DNA of 64,000 bases, taken from assembly GCA_016703965.1 (NCBI GenBank), contig JADJBB010000021.1, positions 372,001 through 436,000 of the forward strand, read 5' to 3'. Below, piece by piece: positions 1 through 7,573 of this stretch. Position 1 is the stretch's first letter, and the number at the start of each line of letters is the position of its first letter. The DNA is from Acidobacteriota bacterium. GTDB lineage: Bacteria > Acidobacteriota > Blastocatellia > Pyrinomonadales > Pyrinomonadaceae. A model generated the notes under the pieces. That model was not told the DNA's origin. It ran no database searches and saw only the letters and a program-made list of their open reading frames with translations. The translations under genes were made by a program, and so were the position numbers.

Positions 1-449
1 AAGACGGCGTGATTGGGATCAGCCCGGCCCACGCCCAACTTTCCGAGGCATTTCCAGTTGTAGATAAAGGCGGCTCCTTCGGTATCAACGCCTCACCGTT
101 CTGTCGCCATTTCGGTATCAAGGTACAAGGAACAGAGGCATTTGTTAACCCCGAGATCGACGACACTGGTGTCCTGGAACTAAACCTGGCCACCACAGTC
201 AGTATCGGTCATAGAAAACGTCGTGAGCCAAAAGTAAGCCGGCCTCAGGCCGCCTAACGCGCCCGACAATAGCGATGGATAGTCTCGTTGACCGCATACC
301 TGTTCGACTATATTATGAGCGTAGAAAACAGCTGGTAAATATCAACTTCATTGATCTCGATAGATTGTGCGAGTTCCCTCAGAAAGAACCGGCAGGGATC
401 TACGAAAAAGAGCGTCAATGCTTAGCGCTTGTCGAAAAGGTTCAAAACC
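1..449. other. Left edge, no confident gene
   Basis: No recognisable gene is present here. A plus-strand frame is open from the window edge to 257 and another from 275 to 517, but neither resembles a family I know and the second runs into the signal peptide of the next gene. The first could be the C-terminal end of a gene cut by the window edge. The last part, up to 449, should hold the promoter and leader of the rhamnosidase gene. I see no clear promoter hexamers or terminator. Confidence 0.4.
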
Positions 450-3203
450 ATGTCCATCAAACAATCCATTTTCCTTTTTTTGCTTACTCCATTCGTCTTA
501 CTGGTTGGCATCACTGACGGGCAAACAAAGGTTGCCGCTAAGGTCGTTGAACTGAAGAGCGAATACCTAAAGAATCCCGTCGGCATAGATGTAAAGCGTC
601 CGCGGTTGAGCTGGCAGATCGTATCTTCCGAACACGCGCTCATTCAGACGGCTTATCAGATCAAGGTCGCAAAGAGTGAGGCCGCTCTTGCGGGGAAGGA
701 AACGCCGGTGTGGGACTCGGGCAAGGTCGCTTCGAGCGAATCGAATCAGGTCGCATATAGCGGGCCGGAGCAGCGTTCGGGTGACCGAGTTTTTTGGCAG
801 GTGAAGGTTTGGTTGAGTAACGGCGAGGTTGTGTCGTCGAGCGAGACTTCTTATTGGGAAATGGGGCTTTTGCAGACCTCCGATTGGATGGCGAATTGGA
901 TCGAGCCGGAGCAGTCGGCAGATGTTTCGAAGCCTTCGCCGGCACCGATGCTGCGGCGGGCGTTTAATGTTCGCGGCGATGTTGTGCGGGCACGGGCTTA
1001 TGTGACGAGTCGCGGTTTATACGAGTTTCAGCTCAATGGAAACCGCGTGAGCGATCATCTTTTCACGCCGGGTTGGACGAGCTATAACAAGCGTCTGCAG
1101 TACCAGGTTTATGACCTGACCGACCAATTAAAAAAGGGCGATAATGCGGTCGGCATTACGCTTGGCGACGGATGGTATCGCGGGATCGGGTACAACAATT
1201 ACCGCTACGGTGACCGGCTTGCATTGCTGATGCAGATAAAGATCACGTACCGCGACGGGAACGAAGAGACGATCGTCACCGACAAAGACTGGAGATCCTC
1301 GACCGGCCCGATCCTGATGTCAAAGATCTATGACGGCGAAACCTACGACGCGCGGCTTGAGAGAAAAGGCTGGTCCGAGCCGGGATTTGCTGATGCGTCG
1401 TGGACGAATGTTCGCCTTGCGGAATATCCAAAGGTCGATCTCGTCGCCTCAATGGGAAATCCGGTCCGGGCTATCCAGGAAATAAAGCCGGTCAAGGTCT
1501 TTAAGACACCGGCTGGCGATACCGTTGCCGATATGGGGCAGAACATGGTCGGCTGGGTAAAACTTAAAGTAAAAGGCCCGGCTGGAACAAACATCGATAT
1601 CCGCCACGCCGAGGTGCTCGATAAAGACGGGAACGTGTATCTTGCGAACCTTCGCGGTGCAAAACAGGTCGTCCGGTACACCCTCAAGGGCGGCGAGGCG
1701 GAGACCTACGAGCCGCATTTCACCTTCCAGGGCTTTCGATACGTAGCGATCAGAGGTTATCCGGGCGAATTGACGGTGGATGATCTGACAGGAGTCGTTA
1801 TCCACTCGGATATGCAGCCCACGAGCGAATTTGAGACCTCGAATCCGCTGATAAATCAGCTCCAGCACAACATCATTTGGGGCCAAAAGGGTAATTTCCT
1901 AGATGTCCCGACCGACTGCCCGCAGCGTGACGAACGAATGGGCTGGACCGGTGACGCGCAAATGTTTGCACCGACGGCCGAATTCAACATGGACGTTTCG
2001 GCGTTCTACACCAAATGGCTAAGGGACATGGCAGTCGATCAGCTCGAATCGGGCAGCATTCCGCACGTTATCCCGGATATTCTGAGCCGTCCGAACCGCC
2101 CTCAGGCCGGATCGGCCGCGTGGGCGGATGCAGCAGTGGTCATTCCATGGACGATGTACCAGAGCTACGGCGACAAACGCATTCTCGAGGAACAATACCC
2201 GAGCATGAAGAAATGGGTCGAATACGAGCGAAACCGGGCAGGCGATGACTACGTTTGGGATGGAGATCAGCACTTCGGCGACTGGCTGGCCTTCGCGACG
2301 AATCGGTCGGATTACCCCGGCGCGACAACGGGTAAGGATCTGATCGCAACAGCGTTCTTTGCACATTCGACCGATCTCCTCCGCCGAACGGCGCAACTTC
2401 TTGGCAAAACCGAAGACGAAAAGGCGTACGGCGAACTGCTCGAGAAAATAAAGGCCGCTTTTCTTCGCGAATATGTCAGCGGATCAGGCCGCATCGGCGA
2501 GAACACACAGACTGCCTACACGCTGGCTCTCCAATTCGACCTGCTGCCCGAGAACATGCGGGAAAGCGCGGCCGAAAGATTGGCTAAGGACGTTCGCAGT
2601 TTCAAACACGTCACGACCGGCTTCGTCGGCACGCCTTATATTTGCAATGTTCTCAGCCGCTACGGCTATTGGGACGAGGCGTTTATGCTGCTGAACAACG
2701 AAAAATACCCGTCATGGCTCTACCCGGTCAAAAACGGTGCGACCACGATCTGGGAACGCTGGGACGGCCAAAAACCGGATGGCTCGTTCCAGGATCCGGG
2801 CATGAACTCCTTCAATCACTACGCCTACGGAGCGATCGGCGAATGGATGTACCGGAACATGGCGGGAATCAAGATCGACGAATCTGCGCCCGGCTACAAA
2901 CACATTCTGATCGAGCCGCATCCCGGAGGGGGATTTAGAAAAGTAAGTGTGAGCCACGAATCGGTTTACGGAAAGGTCAGATCGGCGTGGGAGATCACAG
3001 GAAATGCGATCGAGCTGTCGGTCGAGGTGCCGGTGAACACGACCGCAACTGTACGTTTGCCAAAGGCAAAGCTTGCTTTCGTCGAGTTAAGCGGAAAGCC
3101 TCTATCGAAACAAAACGGGATCCTGGACGCGAAAGAAGAGGGCTCTAACTCGGTCGTGAGGGTTGGCTCGGGATCTTACAAGTTTTCATATCAAATGGAT
3201 TAA
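450..3203 (+). CDS. Exported alpha-L-rhamnosidase (GH78)
   Basis: The 917-residue product is a GH78 inverting alpha-L-rhamnosidase, releasing terminal rhamnose from plant glycosides or polysaccharides. The ATG at 450 is chosen because it begins a classical signal peptide (MSIKQSIFLFLLTPFVLLVG); an in-frame TTG at 429 would lengthen the n-region. The layout fits the family: N-terminal beta-sandwich domains, an (alpha/alpha)6 barrel from about residue 440, and a C-terminal beta domain. The acidic motif DCPQRDERMGWTGDAQ lies near residue 490 and the TIWERWDG segment, whose Glu is the expected general base, near 767. Length is normal for the family. The gene stands alone, followed by a toxin-antitoxin pair, with no rhamnose uptake or catabolism genes nearby. 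Family assignment is firm; the natural substrate is not known. Confidence 0.95.
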   Translation: MSIKQSIFLFLLTPFVLLVGITDGQTKVAAKVVELKSEYLKNPVGIDVKRPRLSWQIVSSEHALIQTAYQIKVAKSEAALAGKETPVWDSGKVASSESNQVAYSGPEQRSGDRVFWQVKVWLSNGEVVSSSETSYWEMGLLQTSDWMANWIEPEQSADVSKPSPAPMLRRAFNVRGDVVRARAYVTSRGLYEFQLNGNRVSDHLFTPGWTSYNKRLQYQVYDLTDQLKKGDNAVGITLGDGWYRGIGYNNYRYGDRLALLMQIKITYRDGNEETIVTDKDWRSSTGPILMSKIYDGETYDARLERKGWSEPGFADASWTNVRLAEYPKVDLVASMGNPVRAIQEIKPVKVFKTPAGDTVADMGQNMVGWVKLKVKGPAGTNIDIRHAEVLDKDGNVYLANLRGAKQVVRYTLKGGEAETYEPHFTFQGFRYVAIRGYPGELTVDDLTGVVIHSDMQPTSEFETSNPLINQLQHNIIWGQKGNFLDVPTDCPQRDERMGWTGDAQMFAPTAEFNMDVSAFYTKWLRDMAVDQLESGSIPHVIPDILSRPNRPQAGSAAWADAAVVIPWTMYQSYGDKRILEEQYPSMKKWVEYERNRAGDDYVWDGDQHFGDWLAFATNRSDYPGATTGKDLIATAFFAHSTDLLRRTAQLLGKTEDEKAYGELLEKIKAAFLREYVSGSGRIGENTQTAYTLALQFDLLPENMRESAAERLAKDVRSFKHVTTGFVGTPYICNVLSRYGYWDEAFMLLNNEKYPSWLYPVKNGATTIWERWDGQKPDGSFQDPGMNSFNHYAYGAIGEWMYRNMAGIKIDESAPGYKHILIEPHPGGGFRKVSVSHESVYGKVRSAWEITGNAIELSVEVPVNTTATVRLPKAKLAFVELSGKPLSKQNGILDAKEEGSNSVVRVGSGSYKFSYQMD

Positions 3204-3290
3204 CTTGTTCGGCAGGTTTGCCACCAGAAGGCTAAAATTGAACCCAAATTTTGCGTTGACTAACGAAACTATTCGGAATATCCTGCAAAT

Positions 3291-3584
3291 ATGAATATTG
3301 ACTTATCGCCAGAAAACGAATCGTTTATTACTGAAAAGATTCGATCTGGGCAGTTCGATTCGGCCGAAGAAGTGGTCGGAGCCGCTCTTCGGATTATGGA
3401 TGAGAACGAGCATATCAGCAAGAAAAAACTAGAAGCCCTGCGTCATGAGATCTCGAAAGCGGAATTGCAATATGATAACGGCCAGTTCATCACAATTGGT
3501 TCTTATGACGAACTTAGTGATTTGGGACGGTCTATAATGGAACGCGGGCGCGAACGTTTAGCAGATCAAAGGCATAGTCGATGA
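3291..3584 (+). CDS. ParD-like antitoxin
   Basis: This 97-residue protein resembles type II antitoxins of the ParD/CopG (ribbon-helix-helix) group. The N-terminus (MNIDLSPENESFITEKIRSG, then FDSAEEVVGAALRIM) matches the usual DNA-binding half, and the charged, probably disordered C-terminal half would wrap the toxin. Its stop codon overlaps the start of the downstream toxin gene in an ATGA arrangement, typical of translational coupling. The complex probably represses its own promoter; a TTGACT box at about 3255 is a possible -35 element, but I see no convincing -10 box. The family call rests on the N-terminal pattern and the partner. Confidence 0.8.
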   Translation: MNIDLSPENESFITEKIRSGQFDSAEEVVGAALRIMDENEHISKKKLEALRHEISKAELQYDNGQFITIGSYDELSDLGRSIMERGRERLADQRHSR

Positions 3585-3889
3585 TGAGCGAGTTTACGAT
3601 CGCACCACTAGCCGTCGATGACCTGGACGGCATCTGGTTATACTTCGCACAATTCGATCCTGAAAATGCTGACAGATTTATCTCCGAAGTGCTTGCGATA
3701 TTCGCAATGCTGTCGACGAATCCTGATGCCGGAAAACTGCGTCCGGAAATAATGACCGATCTGCGATCATTTCCCAAAGCTTCCTATTGTATCTTTTACT
3801 ATCCCACCGCAACCGGCGTACGAATAATGCGTATCCTGCATTCAGCTCGTGATCTTGAAACGGTCTTAGAAAGCGAACTGTCAAACTAA
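3581..3889 (+). CDS. ParE/RelE-superfamily toxin
   Basis: The 102-residue product (101 if the second ATG is used) has the ParE-type layout: an N-terminal helical hairpin (LAVDDLDGIWLYFAQFDPEN), then a compact beta sheet containing KASYCIFYYP and the closing IMRILHSARDLETVL. ParE toxins poison DNA gyrase and RelE toxins cleave mRNA; the sequence alone does not decide which applies. It overlaps the antitoxin gene by four bases. Its TAA also overlaps the stop codon of the convergent sigma-54 regulator, so the two genes share four bases tail to tail and leave no room for a separate terminator. Confidence 0.82.
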   Translation: MMSEFTIAPLAVDDLDGIWLYFAQFDPENADRFISEVLAIFAMLSTNPDAGKLRPEIMTDLRSFPKASYCIFYYPTATGVRIMRILHSARDLETVLESELSN

Positions 3890-6800
3890 GCGGCCTTTTC
3901 TATTCCGTATCTTGAGAGCTTTAGGTACAGCCCGCGGCGGGTTAGGCCTAGTTCGGTGGCGACGCGTGAGATGTTCCAGTTGTGGCGGGTGAGGGCGGAT
4001 TTGATGAGCTGCATTTCGAGTTCTGAGACGGCGCTCTCCAGGGTGCCGCCGGTTGGGATGTTGGAGAAGGGTGAGAATGAACCGTCGTAGCTCGCGATGG
4101 GTTTTACGTTCGAGCCCACGTCAAAAGGCGTGAGCGGTTTGGCGCTTCGTTTTAGTTCGGGTGAGAGGTGATCGGGTGTGATGACCTCGTTATCGACCGC
4201 GCGCGCGACGACGCGTTGGATCTCGTTGCAGAGCTGGCGGACGTTGCCTTCCCAATTGCAGACCATCAGCATATCGACCGTTTGCGGCGTGATCGAGAGG
4301 TGGTGCTTATTGAACCGCTCGGAATAGTGGTTGAGATAGTAATTGACGATCGGCGGTATCTCGCTGCGGCGTTCGCGAAGCGGCGGCACGCGCAGGCGGA
4401 TGACGTTCAAACGATAAAACAGATCCTCGCGGAACGTGCCGTCCGCGACCTTATCCTCGAGCGGCATGTTGGTCGCGGCGATGATGCGGACATCTACCTT
4501 TAGCGGTTTCTTTTCGCCAAGCGGCTGGATCTCACCTTCCTGCAGGAATCTAAGTAATTTGGGCTGTACATCGAGCGGAAGATCGCCGATCTCATCGAGA
4601 AAGAGCGTTCCGCCATCGGCTGTGCGGATAGTTCCGGGCGAATCGGCGACGGCTCCGGTAAACGAACCCTTTTTATAACCAAACAGGTGAGCATCGGCAA
4701 GTTCCTTTGGAACGGCAGTGCAGTTGAATGGCACGAATATCTTATCTTTTCGATTCGAAAGTGCGTGAATTGCCCGGGAAACCAGCTCCTTACCCGTTCC
4801 GCTCTCGCCGGTGACTAGCACGGTCACATCGGACGAGCGTATCTTATAGACTTCCTCAACCAGCGATGTCATCGCCGGTGAAGAGTGAATAAATCCCGGC
4901 ATCAGGCTGTTTGACGTGTACGGGCTCGTCTCGCGTTCCGTCGGTGCCGATTTGTCCTTTTCGCGAAGCCCGATGACGTCCATGCCGAGCTCGACCACTC
5001 GCAAAAGCGGAGCGAGCGCACTTTCGTCATTCAAAACCGCTCCCGATTGCGGGTTCAACAGCAAAACCGCGGGCGAAGCTGCCGATGAACCGCGAAGGTG
5101 AAAAACTGCGATGTTCTTTGCCCGCGAAAACCCTTTTTCGTCGTTCTTAGCGATCGCTTCGTTAAGTTTGCCGATCAGCTCGTTGCTTTCCTGCGGCGAA
5201 TAGCCATGCGTGATAAAGGGATAGAGCCGTTTTTGGTCGTTGTATTGAGCGATGACGATCTTTCTGGCGTTGCTTTCCTGTTGGAGTACGGCGACGAGCT
5301 CGCGGAAGAGTAATTCGCGAGACGCGGTTGCCTCGGCAAGGCGAACGGTCAAAAGCTGGGAGACGACGGAGTTCGTCCGGCGCTCGATCGGTTTTGCATC
5401 GCTGCCGGCGGGCAAAGCCTCGACCCGTGTAAGGTCGCGGCGGACTGCGGCGAGGTTTTCGTCGAGGCCAAGTTTCCTGAAAATATCGGCTGCCGATGAC
5501 AAATGTCGACGCGCCCGGGCGTTGTTTCGCTTATCCAGATTTGCTCCGAGCAGATGATGGATCAATCCGGCATGATAGAGATCTTCGGCTGTCTCAAATA
5601 TGGTAAGTCCGCGGCTGAAATGATGCACCGCAAGCTCTGTGTCCTCGGCCGCCAGGGCAGCGAGGCCGCGAATACGCTGGATATTTCCCAACACAAAAAA
5701 ATCTGCCGACGGGTCGCTTTCTTCGATCGCAGCGAGCGAAACCTCGCATTCCTCGATCAATCCCTGATCGACATAGGCCTCAGCCAGCACGAGGCCGGCC
5801 ATGTTGGCGTAATGTTTATCGCCGATCTCGCCGCAGCGTTTTATCGTTTCCTGCGCTTTGGCGATGGCCTTTTTGACCTTACCCTGAGCCAGATAACAGC
5901 GGGCGAGATTGCGCATCGATTGAACGGTATACCACGCGTGTTTATGGCCCGCTGCAAAATTGACCGCCTTTTCAAGCAGCTCTTCTGCGCCGGTCAGGTC
6001 GCCGCGAAGGATCTGCAGCTCGCCGAGCGAATCGTAAATGCCCGCGACGTGGACGGAGCCTTCTTTTTCGGCGATATCGAGAGCTCGCTTGATCATGTCT
6101 TCGGCCTTGTTCCATTCGCCGATGAGCATCAGGTTAATGCCGAGATTATTGTAGGCGACGACGCTGTTCAGCGCGTGGGCGGTCTGGTCAAAGAACTCGA
6201 TCGATTTCTCAAGACACGCGATGCCGTCCTGCGGGCGGCGGAGGAACCAGTACGCACCCGACATGTCGGTATAAAGCTTTCCGAGCATGAACGGCGCGGA
6301 GTTTTCGCCGATGATCTGAATTCCCTGCTTAAAGATCTCGATGGATCTCTCACTGTTGCCTTCCTGATGATAGCTGTTGGCGATCTCGCGATATGCCTCA
6401 GCCATTCCGAGCCAATTTCCGTCGTCACGAAAGCGATCAAGTGCCTTCTCGGCAAAATCCCGGCAGATCGGGAATTCGGCGAGCTTCCGGTAAACGCGTG
6501 CGAGAGCGATATTTATGCTGCCAAAAAGGTGATTCAGATCATTTTCACCGGCCTTTTTGCGATTTTCCTTGAGCAGCGTGATCGCCTTAGGCTGGTCGCC
6601 CGTGTTGTTGTATGAGATCGCGAGCTGGGTGATGACCTTGACCTGCGTTTCGATACCGAGGGTCGCGAGATGCTCTTCGTCAGCAAATTCGCGGATCGTC
6701 TCAAGCGATTCTTTATAGCGTCCGGCGGTTTCGAGTGTGAATGACAGAAGCCGTTTGAGATTGGCCAGATTGTCAGGCGTGTGGTCGTATCCCTCGATGG

Positions 6801-6942
6801 TTTGTGTCAGGATCTGTTCGGCATCACGCGAAAGCCCTTCGCGAAGCTTTTGCCCCACGCTGCGAAACACCGCATCGATGCTCTCAAAAGAGATCGCACG
6901 TGCCGCCGCAGACGACGAAGTTGAGGTCAGGGTCTTTTTCAT
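3886..6942 (-). CDS. TPR sigma-54-dependent transcriptional regulator
   Basis: This 1018-residue bacterial enhancer-binding protein activates sigma-54 promoters by ATP hydrolysis. The N-terminal half (about residues 60-520) consists of tetratricopeptide-like helical repeats. A poorly conserved GAF-like segment follows (about 540-660). The AAA+ domain (about 675-905) has Walker A GESGTGKE, Walker B GGTLFLDEIG and the sigma-54 contact loop as GSFTGA instead of the standard GAFTGA. The last 40 residues form a Fis-type helix-turn-helix ending in TRRGLYLKLSRYGI. No receiver domain is visible, so input is probably protein or ligand binding through the TPR region. ATG 6942 is preferred; an in-frame TTG lies at 6960. 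It is divergent from clpS. The target genes are unknown. Confidence 0.92.
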   Translation of the reverse strand: MKKTLTSTSSSAAARAISFESIDAVFRSVGQKLREGLSRDAEQILTQTIEGYDHTPDNLANLKRLLSFTLETAGRYKESLETIREFADEEHLATLGIETQVKVITQLAISYNNTGDQPKAITLLKENRKKAGENDLNHLFGSINIALARVYRKLAEFPICRDFAEKALDRFRDDGNWLGMAEAYREIANSYHQEGNSERSIEIFKQGIQIIGENSAPFMLGKLYTDMSGAYWFLRRPQDGIACLEKSIEFFDQTAHALNSVVAYNNLGINLMLIGEWNKAEDMIKRALDIAEKEGSVHVAGIYDSLGELQILRGDLTGAEELLEKAVNFAAGHKHAWYTVQSMRNLARCYLAQGKVKKAIAKAQETIKRCGEIGDKHYANMAGLVLAEAYVDQGLIEECEVSLAAIEESDPSADFFVLGNIQRIRGLAALAAEDTELAVHHFSRGLTIFETAEDLYHAGLIHHLLGANLDKRNNARARRHLSSAADIFRKLGLDENLAAVRRDLTRVEALPAGSDAKPIERRTNSVVSQLLTVRLAEATASRELLFRELVAVLQQESNARKIVIAQYNDQKRLYPFITHGYSPQESNELIGKLNEAIAKNDEKGFSRAKNIAVFHLRGSSAASPAVLLLNPQSGAVLNDESALAPLLRVVELGMDVIGLREKDKSAPTERETSPYTSNSLMPGFIHSSPAMTSLVEEVYKIRSSDVTVLVTGESGTGKELVSRAIHALSNRKDKIFVPFNCTAVPKELADAHLFGYKKGSFTGAVADSPGTIRTADGGTLFLDEIGDLPLDVQPKLLRFLQEGEIQPLGEKKPLKVDVRIIAATNMPLEDKVADGTFREDLFYRLNVIRLRVPPLRERRSEIPPIVNYYLNHYSERFNKHHLSITPQTVDMLMVCNWEGNVRQLCNEIQRVVARAVDNEVITPDHLSPELKRSAKPLTPFDVGSNVKPIASYDGSFSPFSNIPTGGTLESAVSELEMQLIKSALTRHNWNISRVATELGLTRRGLYLKLSRYGIEKAA

Positions 6943-7079
6943 TTGCCGATGGGTTACCAAACGTCCAATCGACGCCGGGTTTCAGTTCCGGGACAGCAGA
7001 AAATCGTTAAATTGATTACTTAGTAAACAGCGCATCTGAAATTTAGCAAAAAACTTCCGGCAAGTCTATACTTTTCTTT

Positions 7080-7397
7080 ATGTCCGACTTTCCAGACATC
7101 GATGGCGGCGGCGAGGTGATGACCGAGAGCGAGATCAAGCTTGAAAAGCCTAAGCTCTACAAGGTCCTGCTGCACAACGATGATTTCACGACAATGGAAT
7201 TTGTCGTTTTCATTCTTCAGTACGTCTTCAACCGCGAAGACGCCGAGGCCTTTACGATCATGCTAAAAGTCCACAACGAAGGGATGGGAATCGCCGGCAT
7301 CTACCCGTACGAGATCGCCACCGTGAAATGCAACAAGGCAATGAATCTGGCGAAGGCGAGGGAATATCCGCTGTTGTGTACGGTGGAGGAAGAGTAG
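7080..7397 (+). CDS. clpS: ATP-dependent Clp protease adaptor ClpS
   Basis: ClpS delivers N-degron proteins to the ClpA(C)P protease. The 105-residue product has the family core YKVLLHNDDFTTMEFVVFIL followed by MLKVHNEGMGIAGIYPYEIA and the closing YPLLCTVEEE, matching the ClpS fold and its N-degron pocket. The first ATG (7080) has no clear ribosome binding site; the in-frame ATG at 7119, just after a GGCGAGGTG stretch, would give a 92-residue protein and is a real alternative, because the first 13 residues are outside the conserved core. The gene is divergent from the sigma-54 regulator. No clpA or clpC is adjacent. Confidence 0.93.
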   Translation: MSDFPDIDGGGEVMTESEIKLEKPKLYKVLLHNDDFTTMEFVVFILQYVFNREDAEAFTIMLKVHNEGMGIAGIYPYEIATVKCNKAMNLAKAREYPLLCTVEEE

Positions 7398-7532
7398 TTT
7401 ATAAGGTGGAAATTGCCAGATCTTGTGATAAGATTTAGGAATTATGCGGAGGCTATCGCCAATTATCATCTCCATCTATGGGACGGTGCTTAACGTAAGT
7501 TGAGCGATGGCAAAATTTTGCTTTTTATCGGT

Positions 7533-7562
7533 CCCAAGCTAACAAACGGCTTGGGGCTTTTT
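7533..7562 (+). terminator. Intrinsic terminator between clpS and ileS
   Basis: CCCAAGC (7533-7539) pairs with GCTTGGG (7549-7555) across a nine-base loop, and a run of T follows (7558-7562). This is a standard Rho-independent terminator shape. It ends only about ten bases before the ileS start codon, so it may end clpS transcription or act as an attenuator in the ileS leader. Confidence 0.7.
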
Positions 7563-7573
7563 GATTTATATCG

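Noticed and set aside
275..517. Open frame of 80 codons before the rhamnosidase gene
   Set aside because: It overlaps the rhamnosidase signal peptide, has no family resemblance and no ribosome binding site.
5503..6615. Long open frame on the plus strand opposite the sigma-54 regulator
   Set aside because: It is the complement of well-conserved TPR/regulator coding sequence and its protein resembles no family.
7398..7573. T-box riboswitch upstream of ileS
   Set aside because: No AGGGTGG-type T-box sequence or specifier stem is visible; only an ordinary terminator hairpin is supported.
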